Shown piece by piece: positions 9,131-17,737 of a DNA stretch of 48,098 nt. Position 1 is the first letter of the stretch; each line of letters starts with the position of its first letter. Below the pieces are notes generated by a model. The model was not told the origin of the DNA. It did not search any database and saw nothing but the letters and a program-made list of their open reading frames with translations. The translations under genes and the position numbers were made by a program. The stretch spans positions 1 through 48,098 of the forward strand of contig NZ_JAOTID010000021.1 in the NCBI RefSeq assembly GCF_026163695.1, in the 5' to 3' direction. The DNA is from Shumkonia mesophila (GTDB taxonomy: Bacteria; Pseudomonadota; Alphaproteobacteria; Rhodospirillales; Shumkoniaceae).

Positions 9131-10288
9131 ATGTCTGAAAAAGTCGAAAAGCGGGATGAATCAGACGATCTGTCGCGAGCATGGGCAGTGTACGCGGTTA
9201 AAGCGGTGGCGTCGGAGGAAAATGGTATCAAGAATAATGTGCCGTGGCCAGAACTTAGCTCAAGTGACGTAGCCGCCTATCACGCGAATCTCGCGAAGAA
9301 TATAGAGTCACATATATTGTTATGGCCGACTCCAATCCTTGTATCTCAGGAAGGGGTAGATGACATTTTGGTCTTCCGCGAGAACGGCAAACTGGTACGC
9401 ATCTATCCTCCTTTTCCTGTGAACGAACGTACCGAGACGTCTGGCGCTTTTGAGGATGTCGCAGTTCCTGAAGGTCTGACTAAAGTGGCGAGAACGGTCG
9501 CACTCCCCCCGAGTGCAGTACGCGGAGTTCGAATGGAACACGGTGTCGGCAAGGGACTTCAGTGGTCTCGGGCATTCCGCATCGATGTGGAAAATGGTGC
9601 AAACGGTTTGCCTACGCTGACATTGTTACTGGACCATATAGCCCAATTCACCCATCAGTGGTGGATCAGATCATCTCACAATCCGATGCTTGGGCCGTTT
9701 AGAATGGGCGGGACGATCACAAAGGATTACAGGATCATTCCTGAACTCAAGTACAGAGGCGCAGGAACTGTTGAGTCTACTTGGTATGGCGCTGTCGAAC
9801 ACCAACCTATCCTTGGATTTGGAAGCCCCTTGGATCGGGGGAAGTGGCTGATTTCAGCCCACCACACCCAGGAGGGGAGAGACGCAGATCAAGGATTAGT
9901 CGCCTTTTATGATGGTATGGCTGCTTTCATGTCGGGGCACGATCAGCAAGCTATTCTGAATCTTTGTATTGCCACTGAAATCCTGCTTAGTAAGCATTCG
10001 CTAGCCGTCCTCGATCGATCCCCGCCGAAGTTGGAGAAAGCTGTAAGAGACACCAGGCTTGTAGACGAAGCCACGAAGAAAACGCTGAGTGATCTCGTCC
10101 GGGATCGCAACTGTGTAGCGCATGGGCGCGAACCTAAATTGGTTCGTGACGGCAAGACAACGGTCAAAGGTTACGTCCAGGCGGTCCGACGCTTGATCGG
10201 CGGGTATTTGGCTGCCTTGCCGCAGGGCGGCTGGCCAGAGGTTATGACCCTTAAGTTGGACAACGGGAAGATTTTTAGAAAAGTATAG
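9131..10288 (+). CDS. Protein with C-terminal HEPN-type RNase motif, candidate defence or stress effector
   Basis: The ATG at 9131 follows AGAAGGGG and gives 385 residues. The first 270 residues or so form an unrecognised, mixed alpha/beta domain. The C-terminal 110 residues are helical, with CIATEILLSK early and RDRNCVAHG at about 324-332. R326-NCVA-H331 is the Rx4H signature of HEPN ribonucleases, in the layout seen in Apea-like and other defence-linked HEPN domains. Such domains cut RNA when released by an infection or stress sensor. There is no separate MNT partner next to it, so either the N-terminal domain or the two preceding genes would have to regulate it. The HEPN assignment is by motif; activity and role are inferred. 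Confidence 0.65.
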   Translation: MSEKVEKRDESDDLSRAWAVYAVKAVASEENGIKNNVPWPELSSSDVAAYHANLAKNIESHILLWPTPILVSQEGVDDILVFRENGKLVRIYPPFPVNERTETSGAFEDVAVPEGLTKVARTVALPPSAVRGVRMEHGVGKGLQWSRAFRIDVENGANGLPTLTLLLDHIAQFTHQWWIRSSHNPMLGPFRMGGTITKDYRIIPELKYRGAGTVESTWYGAVEHQPILGFGSPLDRGKWLISAHHTQEGRDADQGLVAFYDGMAAFMSGHDQQAILNLCIATEILLSKHSLAVLDRSPPKLEKAVRDTRLVDEATKKTLSDLVRDRNCVAHGREPKLVRDGKTTVKGYVQAVRRLIGGYLAALPQGGWPEVMTLKLDNGKIFRKV

Positions 10289-10690
10289 TTTGAGCAGTCG
10301 GCATGTCTGCTGTCGCTTCGCTGTCAGATGGCTGGAGGAGTTGCGACTCATCTCCATCCCCCCCCCAAAAAATTCCGTGACGCGTGACGCGCATCGCCTC
10401 CGGCCCCGTCTCCTCGCGATCTGCTTCGATGAATGTCATCTGCCAATCACATCATACGCGCGAGCGCTTGACGAGATTTGATTTGGGCGCCCCCTGGGGC
10501 GCGCCGGCAAGTGGAGGCCGTCCATCCCATCACCGTAATTTTGAACGCATGAATTTCCCGGCGGGTCCGGGCTCCTCGGGTTCGGAGCGTTCACGCTTTT
10601 GGGGAAAAACTTCCAGGGATTGGCGGTTCTTCCGGCCACGGTCGGCCGGTCCCCGCGCCGCCACCGGGGCGGCGCGGGGCCGACGGACGG
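10289..10690. other. Intergenic stretch between convergent genes, with two hairpins
   Basis: No gene is visible. A 7-bp stem with almost no loop lies at 10487-10502 (GCGCCCC/GGGGCGC) and a much stronger hairpin at 10651-10679. Two TGACGCG words follow each other at about 10378-10391. The base composition returns to the high-GC level near 10480, which is where I would place the right edge of the island. Confidence 0.5.
10651..10679 (-). terminator. Strong GC hairpin just after the chemoreceptor gene
   Basis: A 12-bp perfect stem (CCCCGCGCCGCC at 10651-10662, GGCGGCGCGGGG at 10668-10679) with a 5-base loop lies 11 bases past the stop of the gene ending at 10691. No T-run follows in that direction, so it may stop transcription weakly or protect the 3' end rather than act as a classical terminator. 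Confidence 0.45.
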
Positions 10691-12394
10691 TCAGGCCGCC
10701 CGCACGTTGGCCAGGAACTTCTCGACCTCGTTCCGGAGGGTTTCCGATTGGCGCGACAGCTCGGCCGACGCGCCCTGGATCTGGGTGGCCGCCGCCCCGG
10801 TGTCGTTGGCCGCCGCACTCACGCCGCCGATGTTCGAGGACACCTCCTGCGTGCCCGACGCCGCCTGTTCGACGTTACGGGCGATCTCCTGCGTCGCCGC
10901 CCCCTGTTCCTCGACCGCCGAGGCGATGGAGGACGAGATCGAATCGATCTCCGAGATGGTCTTGACGATGACCTCGATGGCGGTCACCGCTTCGCGGGTC
11001 GCCGTCTGGATGCCGGCAATCTGGGCCCCGATCTCGTCTGTCGCCTTGGCCGTCTGGTTGGCGAGATTCTTGACCTCGGAAGCGACCACGGCGAAGCCCT
11101 TGCCGGCGTCCCCGGCCCGGGCCGCCTCGATGGTGGCGTTCAAGGCCAGCAGGTTGGTCTGCTCGGCGATGTCGGTGATGAGGGCCACCACCTCGCCGAT
11201 CTTGTTGGCCGCCTGGGCCAGGCCCTGAACCTTGACGTTGGTCTGCTCGCCCTGACGCACGGCGCCCGAGGCGATCTGCGAGGCCTGGGACACCTGGCGG
11301 CTGATCTCGGAAATCGAGCTCGCCAGTTCCTCGGAGGCCGAGGCGACGGTCTGCACGTTGGCCGACGCCTGCTCGGAAGCCGCGGCCACCGCCGCCGCCT
11401 GACGCGTCGTTTCCTCGGCCGTGGCGCTCATCGCCTCGGACGATCCCTCCAATTGGGTGGCGGCGGAGGCCACCGATTTGACCGCCTCGCTCGAGGCGGC
11501 ATCGAACTCCTTGCACAGGGCCTCGACCCGCCGGGCCCGCTCCGCCTGCGCCTCTTGGGCCTTGTGCTGCTCTTCCTCCATCTGCTTGTTGCGGATCATG
11601 TTTTCCTTGAAGACAAGGGTCGTCTTGGCGATATCGCCGATCTCGTCCTTACGGTCCGTGCCGAAAACGTCGATTTCAAGCTTTCCCTCCGCCAGGTGCG
11701 CCAGGCACGCGACGATCTTGCGAATGGGCGTGACGATGCCCTTGGTCGAGATCACAAGACCAAGGAGGAGGCCCGCCAGAATGCCGGCGACGGCGCTGCC
11801 GATCATCCAGAAACTGGCGGTATGGTAAGTTTCGGTCGCCTCTGCCGACCGGCTGTTGGAGACCTCGACGACATAGTCGACGTAATGCTTGGCCGAGGCA
11901 TCGAACGCTTTGGCGGCCGGCTGGCTTCGCGTGACCTCTTCAAAAAGCACCTTCTGCTGGTCGCTCAGATTGACCGAGCCCGATAATTTTCTGGCCGTCG
12001 CCACCGTACCGTCCAGTTCCTTCCGGTAGCTCGCGTACTTCTCCTTCAGATCCTCCAGGAGCTTTTTTCGTTGTGCCCCGGCGGTTGCCATGCTTTCGGC
12101 GATGACCTGGTCCAGTCGGGTGATTTCCTCGTCGAGGTTGTTCATGGCTTCGGCTATGTTTTCCGCCGAGGGATTGGAGGCAATCCGGTACTCTGCGCGG
12201 TTCATGGCGACGACGCCCTGGCGCACGCGGGCACCCAGCACGGCCTCATGAGCGGAGACCTCCATTCTGTCCGTGGCATCATTCAATTGGCTGAGGGCGT
12301 TGATCCCCAGCGTTGCGATTCCGGCTGCAACCACACCGAGAAACAGAATGACGGCGAGGATTTTCGTGGAAATTTTGTAAGTGGCTAGATTCAT
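10691..12394 (-). CDS. Methyl-accepting chemotaxis protein
   Basis: This 567-residue protein senses a signal outside the cell and controls CheA. A first membrane segment (residues about 12-31) is followed by a four-helix-bundle type periplasmic domain, a second membrane segment near 195-215 ([20 protein letters not shown]), a HAMP domain with [14 protein letters not shown] at its end, and the signalling domain. The hairpin tip reads [20 protein letters not shown], then [20 protein letters not shown], the standard CheA/CheW contact region. No C-terminal CheR-binding pentapeptide is seen; it ends [17 protein letters not shown] ribosome site supports the ATG at 12394. No other chemotaxis gene is nearby, so it is an orphan receptor and the ligand is unknown. 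Confidence 0.95.
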   Translation of the reverse strand: MNLATYKISTKILAVILFLGVVAAGIATLGINALSQLNDATDRMEVSAHEAVLGARVRQGVVAMNRAEYRIASNPSAENIAEAMNNLDEEITRLDQVIAESMATAGAQRKKLLEDLKEKYASYRKELDGTVATARKLSGSVNLSDQQKVLFEEVTRSQPAAKAFDASAKHYVDYVVEVSNSRSAEATETYHTASFWMIGSAVAGILAGLLLGLVISTKGIVTPIRKIVACLAHLAEGKLEIDVFGTDRKDEIGDIAKTTLVFKENMIRNKQMEEEQHKAQEAQAERARRVEALCKEFDAASSEAVKSVASAATQLEGSSEAMSATAEETTRQAAAVAAASEQASANVQTVASASEELASSISEISRQVSQASQIASGAVRQGEQTNVKVQGLAQAANKIGEVVALITDIAEQTNLLALNATIEAARAGDAGKGFAVVASEVKNLANQTAKATDEIGAQIAGIQTATREAVTAIEVIVKTISEIDSISSSIASAVEEQGAATQEIARNVEQAASGTQEVSSNIGGVSAAANDTGAAATQIQGASAELSRQSETLRNEVEKFLANVRAA

Positions 12395-12866
12395 TGGTGT
12401 TCCCTCAAGAGCGATGGAGTTGGATTTATGTGGTGATGCCCGAGGGACGGCGATCAGTGAGCATTTGCCGTACTTGGGGCGACAGCAATATGCTCCCGAC
12501 GTGTTGCGGTTTGATTTCAGTTTTTTCGAGTCGTTTCAAGAAGTTATGCGATCGTGTGACGACATGTGACGTCGTATGACAGCCGTTAACAAATGACTCT
12601 CCATGAGATGACGGCCCTCGCCGATTGTTCAACAGATGGTTGCATGGCGGGGAAAGTGAAGCAGGCTGCGCCATCGTTCTCAGCGAGCCATGTCCCGATT
12701 CGCATCCGCTCCAGGTACGCGAAACGGCAGCTTGGGCGGGTATGCGGAGCGCACGGTCATGCCGATGGAGACAATGTCCGAAGGTGGCGCATAGCCATCC
12801 CGGCTTGCCGGACGCAGCCGCTTCCCGCCTCTTGCGGAGCTTAACCTGGCCGGGCGCCGCGCTTGC
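12395..12866. other. Upstream region of the chemoreceptor gene
   Basis: About 470 bases without a gene separate the chemoreceptor from the tRNA promoter. The only structure I see is the three-unit TGAC array at 12551-12580, which lies roughly 160-190 bases upstream of the chemoreceptor start and could be a regulator site for it. Confidence 0.5.
12551..12580. repeat. Three-unit 10-bp array, TGTGAC/TGTGAC/TATGAC
   Basis: TGAC ends three consecutive 10-base blocks at 12560, 12570 and 12580 with no slip. Read on the other strand it is GTCA every 10 bp, the same core and period as the arrays at 6711, 47861 and 47984. A single-face protein binding site is one reading. Confidence 0.55.
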
Positions 12867-12895
12867 TTGACAGAGGCACCCTCGCGGCCTTATAT
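12867..12895 (+). promoter_or_regulatory. Sigma-70-type promoter for tRNA-Val
   Basis: TTGACA at 12867-12872 and TTATAT at 12890-12895 are separated by 17 bases. The -10 ends 13 bases before the mature tRNA, a normal distance for a tRNA leader. Confidence 0.8.
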
Positions 12896-12908
12896 GGCCG
12901 CCTTTCCC

Positions 12909-12983
12909 GGGCGCGTAGCTCAGCGGGAGAGCGCTCGCCTCACACGCGAGAAGTCGCTGGTTCAATCCCAGCCGCGCCCACCA
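12909..12983 (+). tRNA. tRNA-Val (anticodon CAC)
   Basis: A full cloverleaf can be drawn. The acceptor stem pairs GGGCGCG (12909) with CGCGCCC (12973-12979). The D arm carries TAGCTCAGC...GGGAGAGC. The anticodon stem CTCGC/GCGAG closes a 7-base loop CTCACAC, giving anticodon CAC, which reads GTG valine codons. The T arm is GCTGG-TTCAATC-CCAGC. Discriminator A and an encoded CCA end the gene at 12983. The total is 75 bases including CCA. Confidence 0.96.
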
Positions 12984-13032
12984 TTTCCCCCCATCGTCCC
13001 TTCCCATCGCCATGCGTCCCGCGGCCCCTCGG

Positions 13033-13120
13033 GTATTTCGGGGACACCATACTTAATTCAAACGTTGCCGCCTGCGTGGCGCGCGGCGAAATCGAATTAA
13101 GTATGGTGTCCCCGAAATAC
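13033..13120. repeat. GGGGACACC hairpin element, copy A
   Basis: A 27-bp perfect inverted repeat (arms 13033-13059 and 13094-13120) encloses 34 bases. The arm begins GTATTTCGGGGACACCATAC and ends TTAATTC. It lies between tRNA-Val and the DUF1465 gene. It is one of five related elements in the window. Confidence 0.85.
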
Positions 13121-13300
13121 TCGAACGCCGTTCCGCCGAATGCCGGGCGGATGACGGCGACGGCCGCCCCTCTCGTTTGCCCGATGCGCTCGTCCGCCAT
13201 AGGGCTTACTCCATTGAGGGAGAGCCGCCTCTTCTGAGCCGGCCGGTCCTCCGACTGGGGAATGGGGAACGGGAACCGGGGTTCCCATGTTTCCCTGATC

Positions 13301-13750
13301 ATGACAGTCGAGACGAAACTTTTTCCGACCATCGAAAAGGAAGCCCTCGGCCTGGCCGTCGAGGCGCGGGATTTTCTGTGCCGTTCGCGGGGCAGGGATC
13401 TCGGCGACATCCAATTGCGATTCCGGGTGTGCGAGCGGATCGAGTGGGTGCTCGCCTGGGTTCTCTATCAGAAGGCCATCCTGGCCGGCGAGACCACGTG
13501 GTCGGCCGTGCGGAAAGAGCTGGCCGGCATGGCCGGGCGACCGCTGGCCCCCGACGCCGGAACGGACGAGGCGACCGATCCGCAATTGCGGGCGCTCGCC
13601 GAAAGAAGCGCCGCGCTTTTCGGCCGCGTGCGACGCCTTCTCGACGCCGTTCCCGCGGCGGCGGGCGACGGGCCCGGGATCGGACGGCCCTCCCCGGCGA
13701 CCGCTCCTTCCGGCCACGCCCGTTCCCTGTCTCTTCGCCACTTCCATTGA
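13301..13750 (+). CDS. DUF1465 family protein (RcdA-like)
   Basis: The 149-residue protein fits the DUF1465 pattern: EALGLAVEARDFLCRSRG near the N-terminus, then a helix with CERIEWVLAWVLYQKAILAG, and a later ALAERSAALFGRVRRLL segment. The family includes Caulobacter RcdA, an adaptor that helps ClpXP degrade CtrA during the cell cycle, so a proteolysis or cell-cycle role is possible. The C-terminal 30 residues look unstructured. The start is uncertain: ATG 13301 lies before the conserved part but has no clear ribosome site, and an ATG at 13262 is also open. It stands alone between an inverted-repeat element and nnrS. Confidence 0.68.
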   Translation: MTVETKLFPTIEKEALGLAVEARDFLCRSRGRDLGDIQLRFRVCERIEWVLAWVLYQKAILAGETTWSAVRKELAGMAGRPLAPDAGTDEATDPQLRALAERSAALFGRVRRLLDAVPAAAGDGPGIGRPSPATAPSGHARSLSLRHFH

Positions 13751-13872
13751 CACCCCCCGGCGCCGGCCCCATGTGCGCGGGGTCGCCACGACTTCGCGGG
13801 GCTTGACCGCGGACAAGGAGGAGCGACGGGCCGTCGGCTATGAATGTCCGACCGCAACCGTCGGAGATCGTC

Positions 13873-15096
13873 ATGAGCGCACCGTCCAGCCCCGCCCCCA
13901 GCCCCTCCCCGCCCGGCGACCGGCCGGCGGGCGGCGTCGTCTTCTTCGCCCACGGCTTCCGGCCGTTCTTCCTGGCCGCCGCGGCGTGGGCGTTGGCGGC
14001 GCTTGTGCTGTGGCTGGCCGTGCTGACGGGGGCGGTGGTCCTGCCCAGCGCGTTCGACGCCGTCACCTGGCACGCCCACGAGATGTTGTTCGGCTTCGTC
14101 TTCGCCGCCGTCGCCGGCTTTCTTTTGACGGCGGTGCCGAGCTGGACCGGCCGGCCGCCGCTCAACGGCCTGCCGCTCGCCCTCCTCGCCCTGCTGTGGG
14201 TTGGGGGAAGGGTCGGCGTCGCCGTTTCCGCCGTCATCGGGCCGCTGGCCGCGGCGTTGATCGACCTTGCGCTGCCGGCGGCGCTGGTCGTCGTCATCGC
14301 CACCGCCATCGTCGGCTCGCGCAACTGGCGCAACCTGCCGATGGCGGCGGGGCTTATCATCCTTGCCGCCGCCAACGGGCTTTTCCACGCCGAGGCGCTG
14401 GGCTGGGCCGACACCGCCGCCATCGGCTGGCGGCTGGCCATCGCCATGGTGACGCTGATGATCGGGCTGATCGGCGGGCGCATCGTCCCCAGCTTCACCC
14501 GCAACTGGCTGACGAAGCGCGGGGAGAGCGCCCTGCCCGCCCCCTTCTCGATGTTCGATGGCGCCACCCTGGCCGCGACGGTGCTGTGGGCGGCACTGTG
14601 GACCGCGCTGCCCGACCATGCCGCCAGCGCCGTCGCCGCGCTGATCGCCGGCGTCCTGCATGGCGTCCGCCTGGCCCGCTGGCGCGGCTGGCGCACCGGG
14701 CCCGAGCCGCTGGTGTGGGTGCTGCACCTGGGCTACCTGTGGGTGCCGGTCGGCCTGCTGCTGGTCGGCGCCGCCGGGATGTGGCCGGCGATTCCGGCTT
14801 CGGCGGCCATCCACGCGCTGACGGCAGGCGCCATGGCGACCATGATCCTGGCGGTGATGACGCGCGCCACCCTGGGCCACACCGGCCGCGCGCTGACCGC
14901 CGGCCCGGCCACCGCCGTCCTTTATGCGATGGTCATCGCCGTGGCCCCGCTGCGCATCGCGGCGCCGCTGGCGCCCGATCTTTACTGGCCGCTGCTCGTC
15001 CTCTCCGGCCTGCTGTGGACGGGGGCCTTCGCCATTTTCCTCGCCGTCTATGGGCCGATGGCGTTTCGGCCGCGCGTCGACGGCACGGCCGGCTGA
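13873..15096 (+). CDS. NnrS family haem/copper membrane protein
   Basis: NnrS proteins are polytopic haem- and copper-containing membrane proteins linked to growth under nitric oxide and often regulated by NO-responsive factors. This one has 407 residues from the ATG at 13873, chosen because GGAG lies 7 bases upstream; an ATG at 13840 is also open. It has about twelve hydrophobic segments. Typical features are FFAHGFRPFFLAAAAW at the start, the WHAHEMLFGFVFAAVAGFLL block with two His in the first third, and GGRIVPSFTRNWL in the middle, then MTRATLGHTGR near the end. No denitrification gene is next to it here, so the trigger is not evident from context. Confidence 0.93.
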   Translation: MSAPSSPAPSPSPPGDRPAGGVVFFAHGFRPFFLAAAAWALAALVLWLAVLTGAVVLPSAFDAVTWHAHEMLFGFVFAAVAGFLLTAVPSWTGRPPLNGLPLALLALLWVGGRVGVAVSAVIGPLAAALIDLALPAALVVVIATAIVGSRNWRNLPMAAGLIILAAANGLFHAEALGWADTAAIGWRLAIAMVTLMIGLIGGRIVPSFTRNWLTKRGESALPAPFSMFDGATLAATVLWAALWTALPDHAASAVAALIAGVLHGVRLARWRGWRTGPEPLVWVLHLGYLWVPVGLLLVGAAGMWPAIPASAAIHALTAGAMATMILAVMTRATLGHTGRALTAGPATAVLYAMVIAVAPLRIAAPLAPDLYWPLLVLSGLLWTGAFAIFLAVYGPMAFRPRVDGTAG

Positions 15097-15193
15097 GCGG
15101 GCGGCGGGAAAGGCCCCTAAAAATCCTTGGCGGGCGGGCGGGCCGACGCTTAGAGTGGCGGCCTTTCCTCCGAACAGTCCGCGACCTTCCGCC

Positions 15194-15868
15194 ATGATCC
15201 CGATCGCCATCTCCCAGGAATTCGCCCAAGCCGGCGTGCGCGTGGCCCTGGGCTGCGTCGCCTGCGCCGTTGCCGTCACGGAAAGCCATCCCGCCCTGGC
15301 GGCGGCGCTCGACGCCGAGGTGGCGAGACGCACCGCCGAGCTGGCCGGCCGCCCGGTTTCCGAGGTGCCGCAGATCGCCGCCGCCAGGCGCGCCTATCGC
15401 GCCTTCGGCAAGGACCCGGCCCGTTACCGGGTATCGTCCGAAGCCCTGATGCGCCGCCTGGTCAAGGGCCAGGGCCTCTATCGCATCAACACGGCGGTCG
15501 ACACCAACACCCTGATCTCGCTTAGGACCGGCCATTCGGTCGGCATGTTCGACGCCGCCACGCTGGCCCCGCCGCTGACCTTCCGCCGCGCCGGGCCGGG
15601 CGAAACCTACGAGGGCATCGGACGCGGGCCGATGAACCTCGAAGCCCTGCCGGTGCTGGCCGACGCCCACGGCCCCTTCGGCAGCCCGACCAGCGACAGC
15701 GAGCGGTCCAAGGTGACGCTGGCCACGACCCGGCTTTTCATGACCGTCATCGCCTTTGACGGCGACGCCGGGCTGGAGGCCGCGCTGGCCTGGGCGGCCG
15801 GGGCGCTTGAAAGCTACTGCGCGGCCTCGGACGTCGAGACCGCCGTCGTCGCCAATCATGCCCGCTGA
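15194..15868 (+). CDS. B3/B4 domain protein (phenylalanyl-tRNA synthetase beta-like fold)
   Basis: This 224-residue protein matches stand-alone B3/B4 domain proteins, which share the fold of a part of the PheRS beta subunit. The signature segments are AARRAYRAFGKDPARYRVSS, then EALMRRLVKGQGLYRINTAV and DTNTLISLRTGHSVGMFD, followed by GSPTSDSERSKVTLAT. The domain in PheT edits or binds a substrate; for the free proteins the function is not established, and tRNA or amino-acid editing is a guess. The gene overlaps the next one by 11 bases, so the two are translated together. Confidence 0.85.
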   Translation: MIPIAISQEFAQAGVRVALGCVACAVAVTESHPALAAALDAEVARRTAELAGRPVSEVPQIAAARRAYRAFGKDPARYRVSSEALMRRLVKGQGLYRINTAVDTNTLISLRTGHSVGMFDAATLAPPLTFRRAGPGETYEGIGRGPMNLEALPVLADAHGPFGSPTSDSERSKVTLATTRLFMTVIAFDGDAGLEAALAWAAGALESYCAASDVETAVVANHAR

Positions 15869-16472
15869 CGCCATGACCGCCCGCCGCCGGCCCTTCCTGT
15901 TCGTCCGCCACGGCCAGACCGAATACAACGTGCGGGGAATTCTCGCCGGCTCGACCGACGTGGCGCTGACCGAGACGGGAATGCGCGAGGCGGCGGCCGC
16001 CGCCGAGATCCTGGCCGGCGAGCCGCTGCGCGCCGTCTGTTCGAGCCCCTTGAAGCGGGCCCGCGACACCGCCCGCCTGATCGCGGCGCCGCACCGCCTT
16101 CCCGTCACCGTCATCGAGGACCTGCGCGAGCGCGACTGGGGGGAATGGGAAGGCCAGATGTTTCCGGCCGACCTCGGCCACCCGCAGCCGCCGGGCGGCG
16201 AGGCGATGGCGGCCTATCTGGCGCGGGTGGAACGCGCGCTCGCGGCCTTCTTCGCGCTGACCGGCGACGGCCCGGCGGCGATGGTGGCGCACGGCGGCAT
16301 CTTCCATGCGCTGAGCCGCCTGCTGGCGGTGGCGGGGGGCGACGCCGGCGTCATCGGCAACGCCGTCCCCGTCCGCTTCCGGCCCCCGGCAACGGCCGGC
16401 GGCTGGACGGCGGCGCCGCTGACGGCGATGCCGGCGGCTAGCCCAGGGCCGGCGGCGGGCCAAAGCGGCTGA
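15858..16472 (+). CDS. Histidine phosphatase family protein (phosphoglycerate mutase-like)
   Basis: The 204-residue protein has the branch-1 histidine phosphatase signature FVRHGQTEYNVRGILAG, where His is the nucleophile, the SSPLKRARDTARLI motif with the phosphate-binding Arg, and the second catalytic His in MVAHGGIFHAL. It removes phosphate from a small molecule; the family covers cobalamin, phosphoglycerate and sugar phosphate substrates and nothing here chooses between them. ATG 15858 lies inside the upstream gene, giving an 11-base overlap and likely coupling; ATG 15873 is an alternative. Its last 35 bases overlap the end of the convergent small gene at 16438-16674. Confidence 0.9.
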   Translation: MPADAMTARRRPFLFVRHGQTEYNVRGILAGSTDVALTETGMREAAAAAEILAGEPLRAVCSSPLKRARDTARLIAAPHRLPVTVIEDLRERDWGEWEGQMFPADLGHPQPPGGEAMAAYLARVERALAAFFALTGDGPAAMVAHGGIFHALSRLLAVAGGDAGVIGNAVPVRFRPPATAGGWTAAPLTAMPAASPGPAAGQSG

Positions 16473-16674
16473 TCGCGCGGGCCAGCCCGTTCGGCAGCCA
16501 CGACAGGGCCACCAGCCCGACGAAGGCGAGAACGCCCATTCCGATGACGAAGACGGCGCAGGCAAGGAGACAGACGGCCGTTTCCGCGTGACCGCAGAAA
16601 TAGCCGCCGATGGCCAGCGCACCCACGCCGAGTCCGGTCCAGGGAACGAGCCCCTTGAGGACACGGCTTTTCAT
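16438..16674 (-). CDS. Small membrane protein, 78 aa, unknown function
   Basis: This 78-residue protein has two clear hydrophobic segments, about residues 10-26 (VPWTGLGVGALAIGGYF) and 30-58 (ETAVCLLACAVFVIGMGVLAFVGLVAL is the core), then a short Arg-containing tail. A strong GGAGGG ribosome site 8-9 bases upstream of the ATG at 16674 makes the start convincing. I have no family for it. It is convergent with the phosphatase gene, overlapping it by 35 bases, and divergent from psuG. Confidence 0.65.
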   Translation of the reverse strand: MKSRVLKGLVPWTGLGVGALAIGGYFCGHAETAVCLLACAVFVIGMGVLAFVGLVALSWLPNGLARAISRFGPPPALG

Positions 16675-16801
16675 GACTTGACCCTCCTTTGGGGTCGCCG
16701 ACGATTGACCCTAAACAGTATACGCCTTTTCGCCCGACCCGGCGAGGAAAGCCGGGGATTTTGCCTCTCAGTCGCGGGCGCTTCCGTGCTAGGCTCCGCC
16801 C

Positions 16802-17737
16802 ATGCATCCCGACCTCACCCTCGATCCCGAGGTGGCCGAGGCGCTGGCCGCCGGGCGGCCGGTGGTGGCGCTCGAATCCACCCTCATCGCCCACGGCCTG
16901 CCGAAGCCGCTCAACCTGGAAACCGCCCGGGCCGCCGAGGCGGCAGTGCGCGCCGCCGGCGCCCTGCCGGCCACCATCGCCGTCATCGACGGGCGCCTGC
17001 GCGTCGGCCTCGATGGCCCCGCCATCGAGCGCCTGGCCGCGGACCCTTCCGTCGAGAAGGCCAGCCTCGCCGACCTCGGGGCGCTGATCGCCCGCGGCGG
17101 CAGCGGCGCCACCACGGTGGCGGCGACGATGTTCTGCGCGAGCCTGGCCGGCATCCGCGTCTTTTCCACCGGCGGCATCGGCGGCGTCCATCGCGGCGCC
17201 GGGACCAGCTTCGACATTTCGGCCGACCTCGACGCCCTGGCCCGCTTCCCGGTCGCCGTGGTGTGTTCGGGGGCCAAGGCGATATTGGACATCGGCGCCA
17301 CGCTGGAGGTGCTGGAAACCCGGGGCGTGCCGGTGATCGGGCTGGCCACCGACCGGTTCCCCGCCTTCTGGGCGGCGGACAGCGGATTTGCCGCGCCGCG
17401 CCGGGCGGCGACGCCGCAAGATGCCGCCCGCATCGCCGAGGCCCACTGGCGGCTGGGCTTCGCGAGCGGGCTGGTCATCGCCAACCCGCCGCCGGCCGCC
17501 GTCGCGCTGCCGGCCGAGGTCATGGAAAAGGCGGTGACGGTGGCGCTGGCCGAGGCGAAGGCCGCCGGCGTTTCCGGCAAGCGGCTGACGCCCTGGCTGC
17601 TTTCCCGCATCGCCGGCATCACCGAGGGGCGAAGCCTCGCCGCCAACACCGCGCTGATCGCCGCCAACGCCAGGGCCGGCGGCGCCATGGCGGCGGCCTA
17701 TGCCGCACTGGCCGCCGGGGCGGGAGGAAGCCGATGA
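16802..17737 (+). CDS. psuG: Pseudouridine-5'-phosphate glycosidase
   Basis: PsuG splits pseudouridine-5'-phosphate into uracil and ribose-5-phosphate during degradation of modified RNA nucleosides. The 311 residues match the family throughout. Clear landmarks are VALESTLIAHGLPKPLN with the catalytic Glu, VEKASLADLGALIARG, GATTVAATMFCASLAGIRVF and STGGIGGVHRGA, then VVCSGAKAILDIG and FPAFWAADSG. The usual partner, the pseudouridine kinase PsuK, is not in this window. The TGA overlaps the ATG of the cupin gene (ATGA), so the two are co-translated. Confidence 0.97.
   Translation: MHPDLTLDPEVAEALAAGRPVVALESTLIAHGLPKPLNLETARAAEAAVRAAGALPATIAVIDGRLRVGLDGPAIERLAADPSVEKASLADLGALIARGGSGATTVAATMFCASLAGIRVFSTGGIGGVHRGAGTSFDISADLDALARFPVAVVCSGAKAILDIGATLEVLETRGVPVIGLATDRFPAFWAADSGFAAPRRAATPQDAARIAEAHWRLGFASGLVIANPPPAAVALPAEVMEKAVTVALAEAKAAGVSGKRLTPWLLSRIAGITEGRSLAANTALIAANARAGGAMAAAYAALAAGAGGSR

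Noticed and set aside
12909..12983. tRNA-Val as an integration site for the island at 6.6-10.7 kb
   Set aside because: I found no second copy of the tRNA 3' end near the island edges and no integrase gene; the chemoreceptor lies between.
12867..13100. A small open frame over the tRNA with text like AQRESARLTREKS
   Set aside because: This is the translated tRNA-Val, a common false gene.
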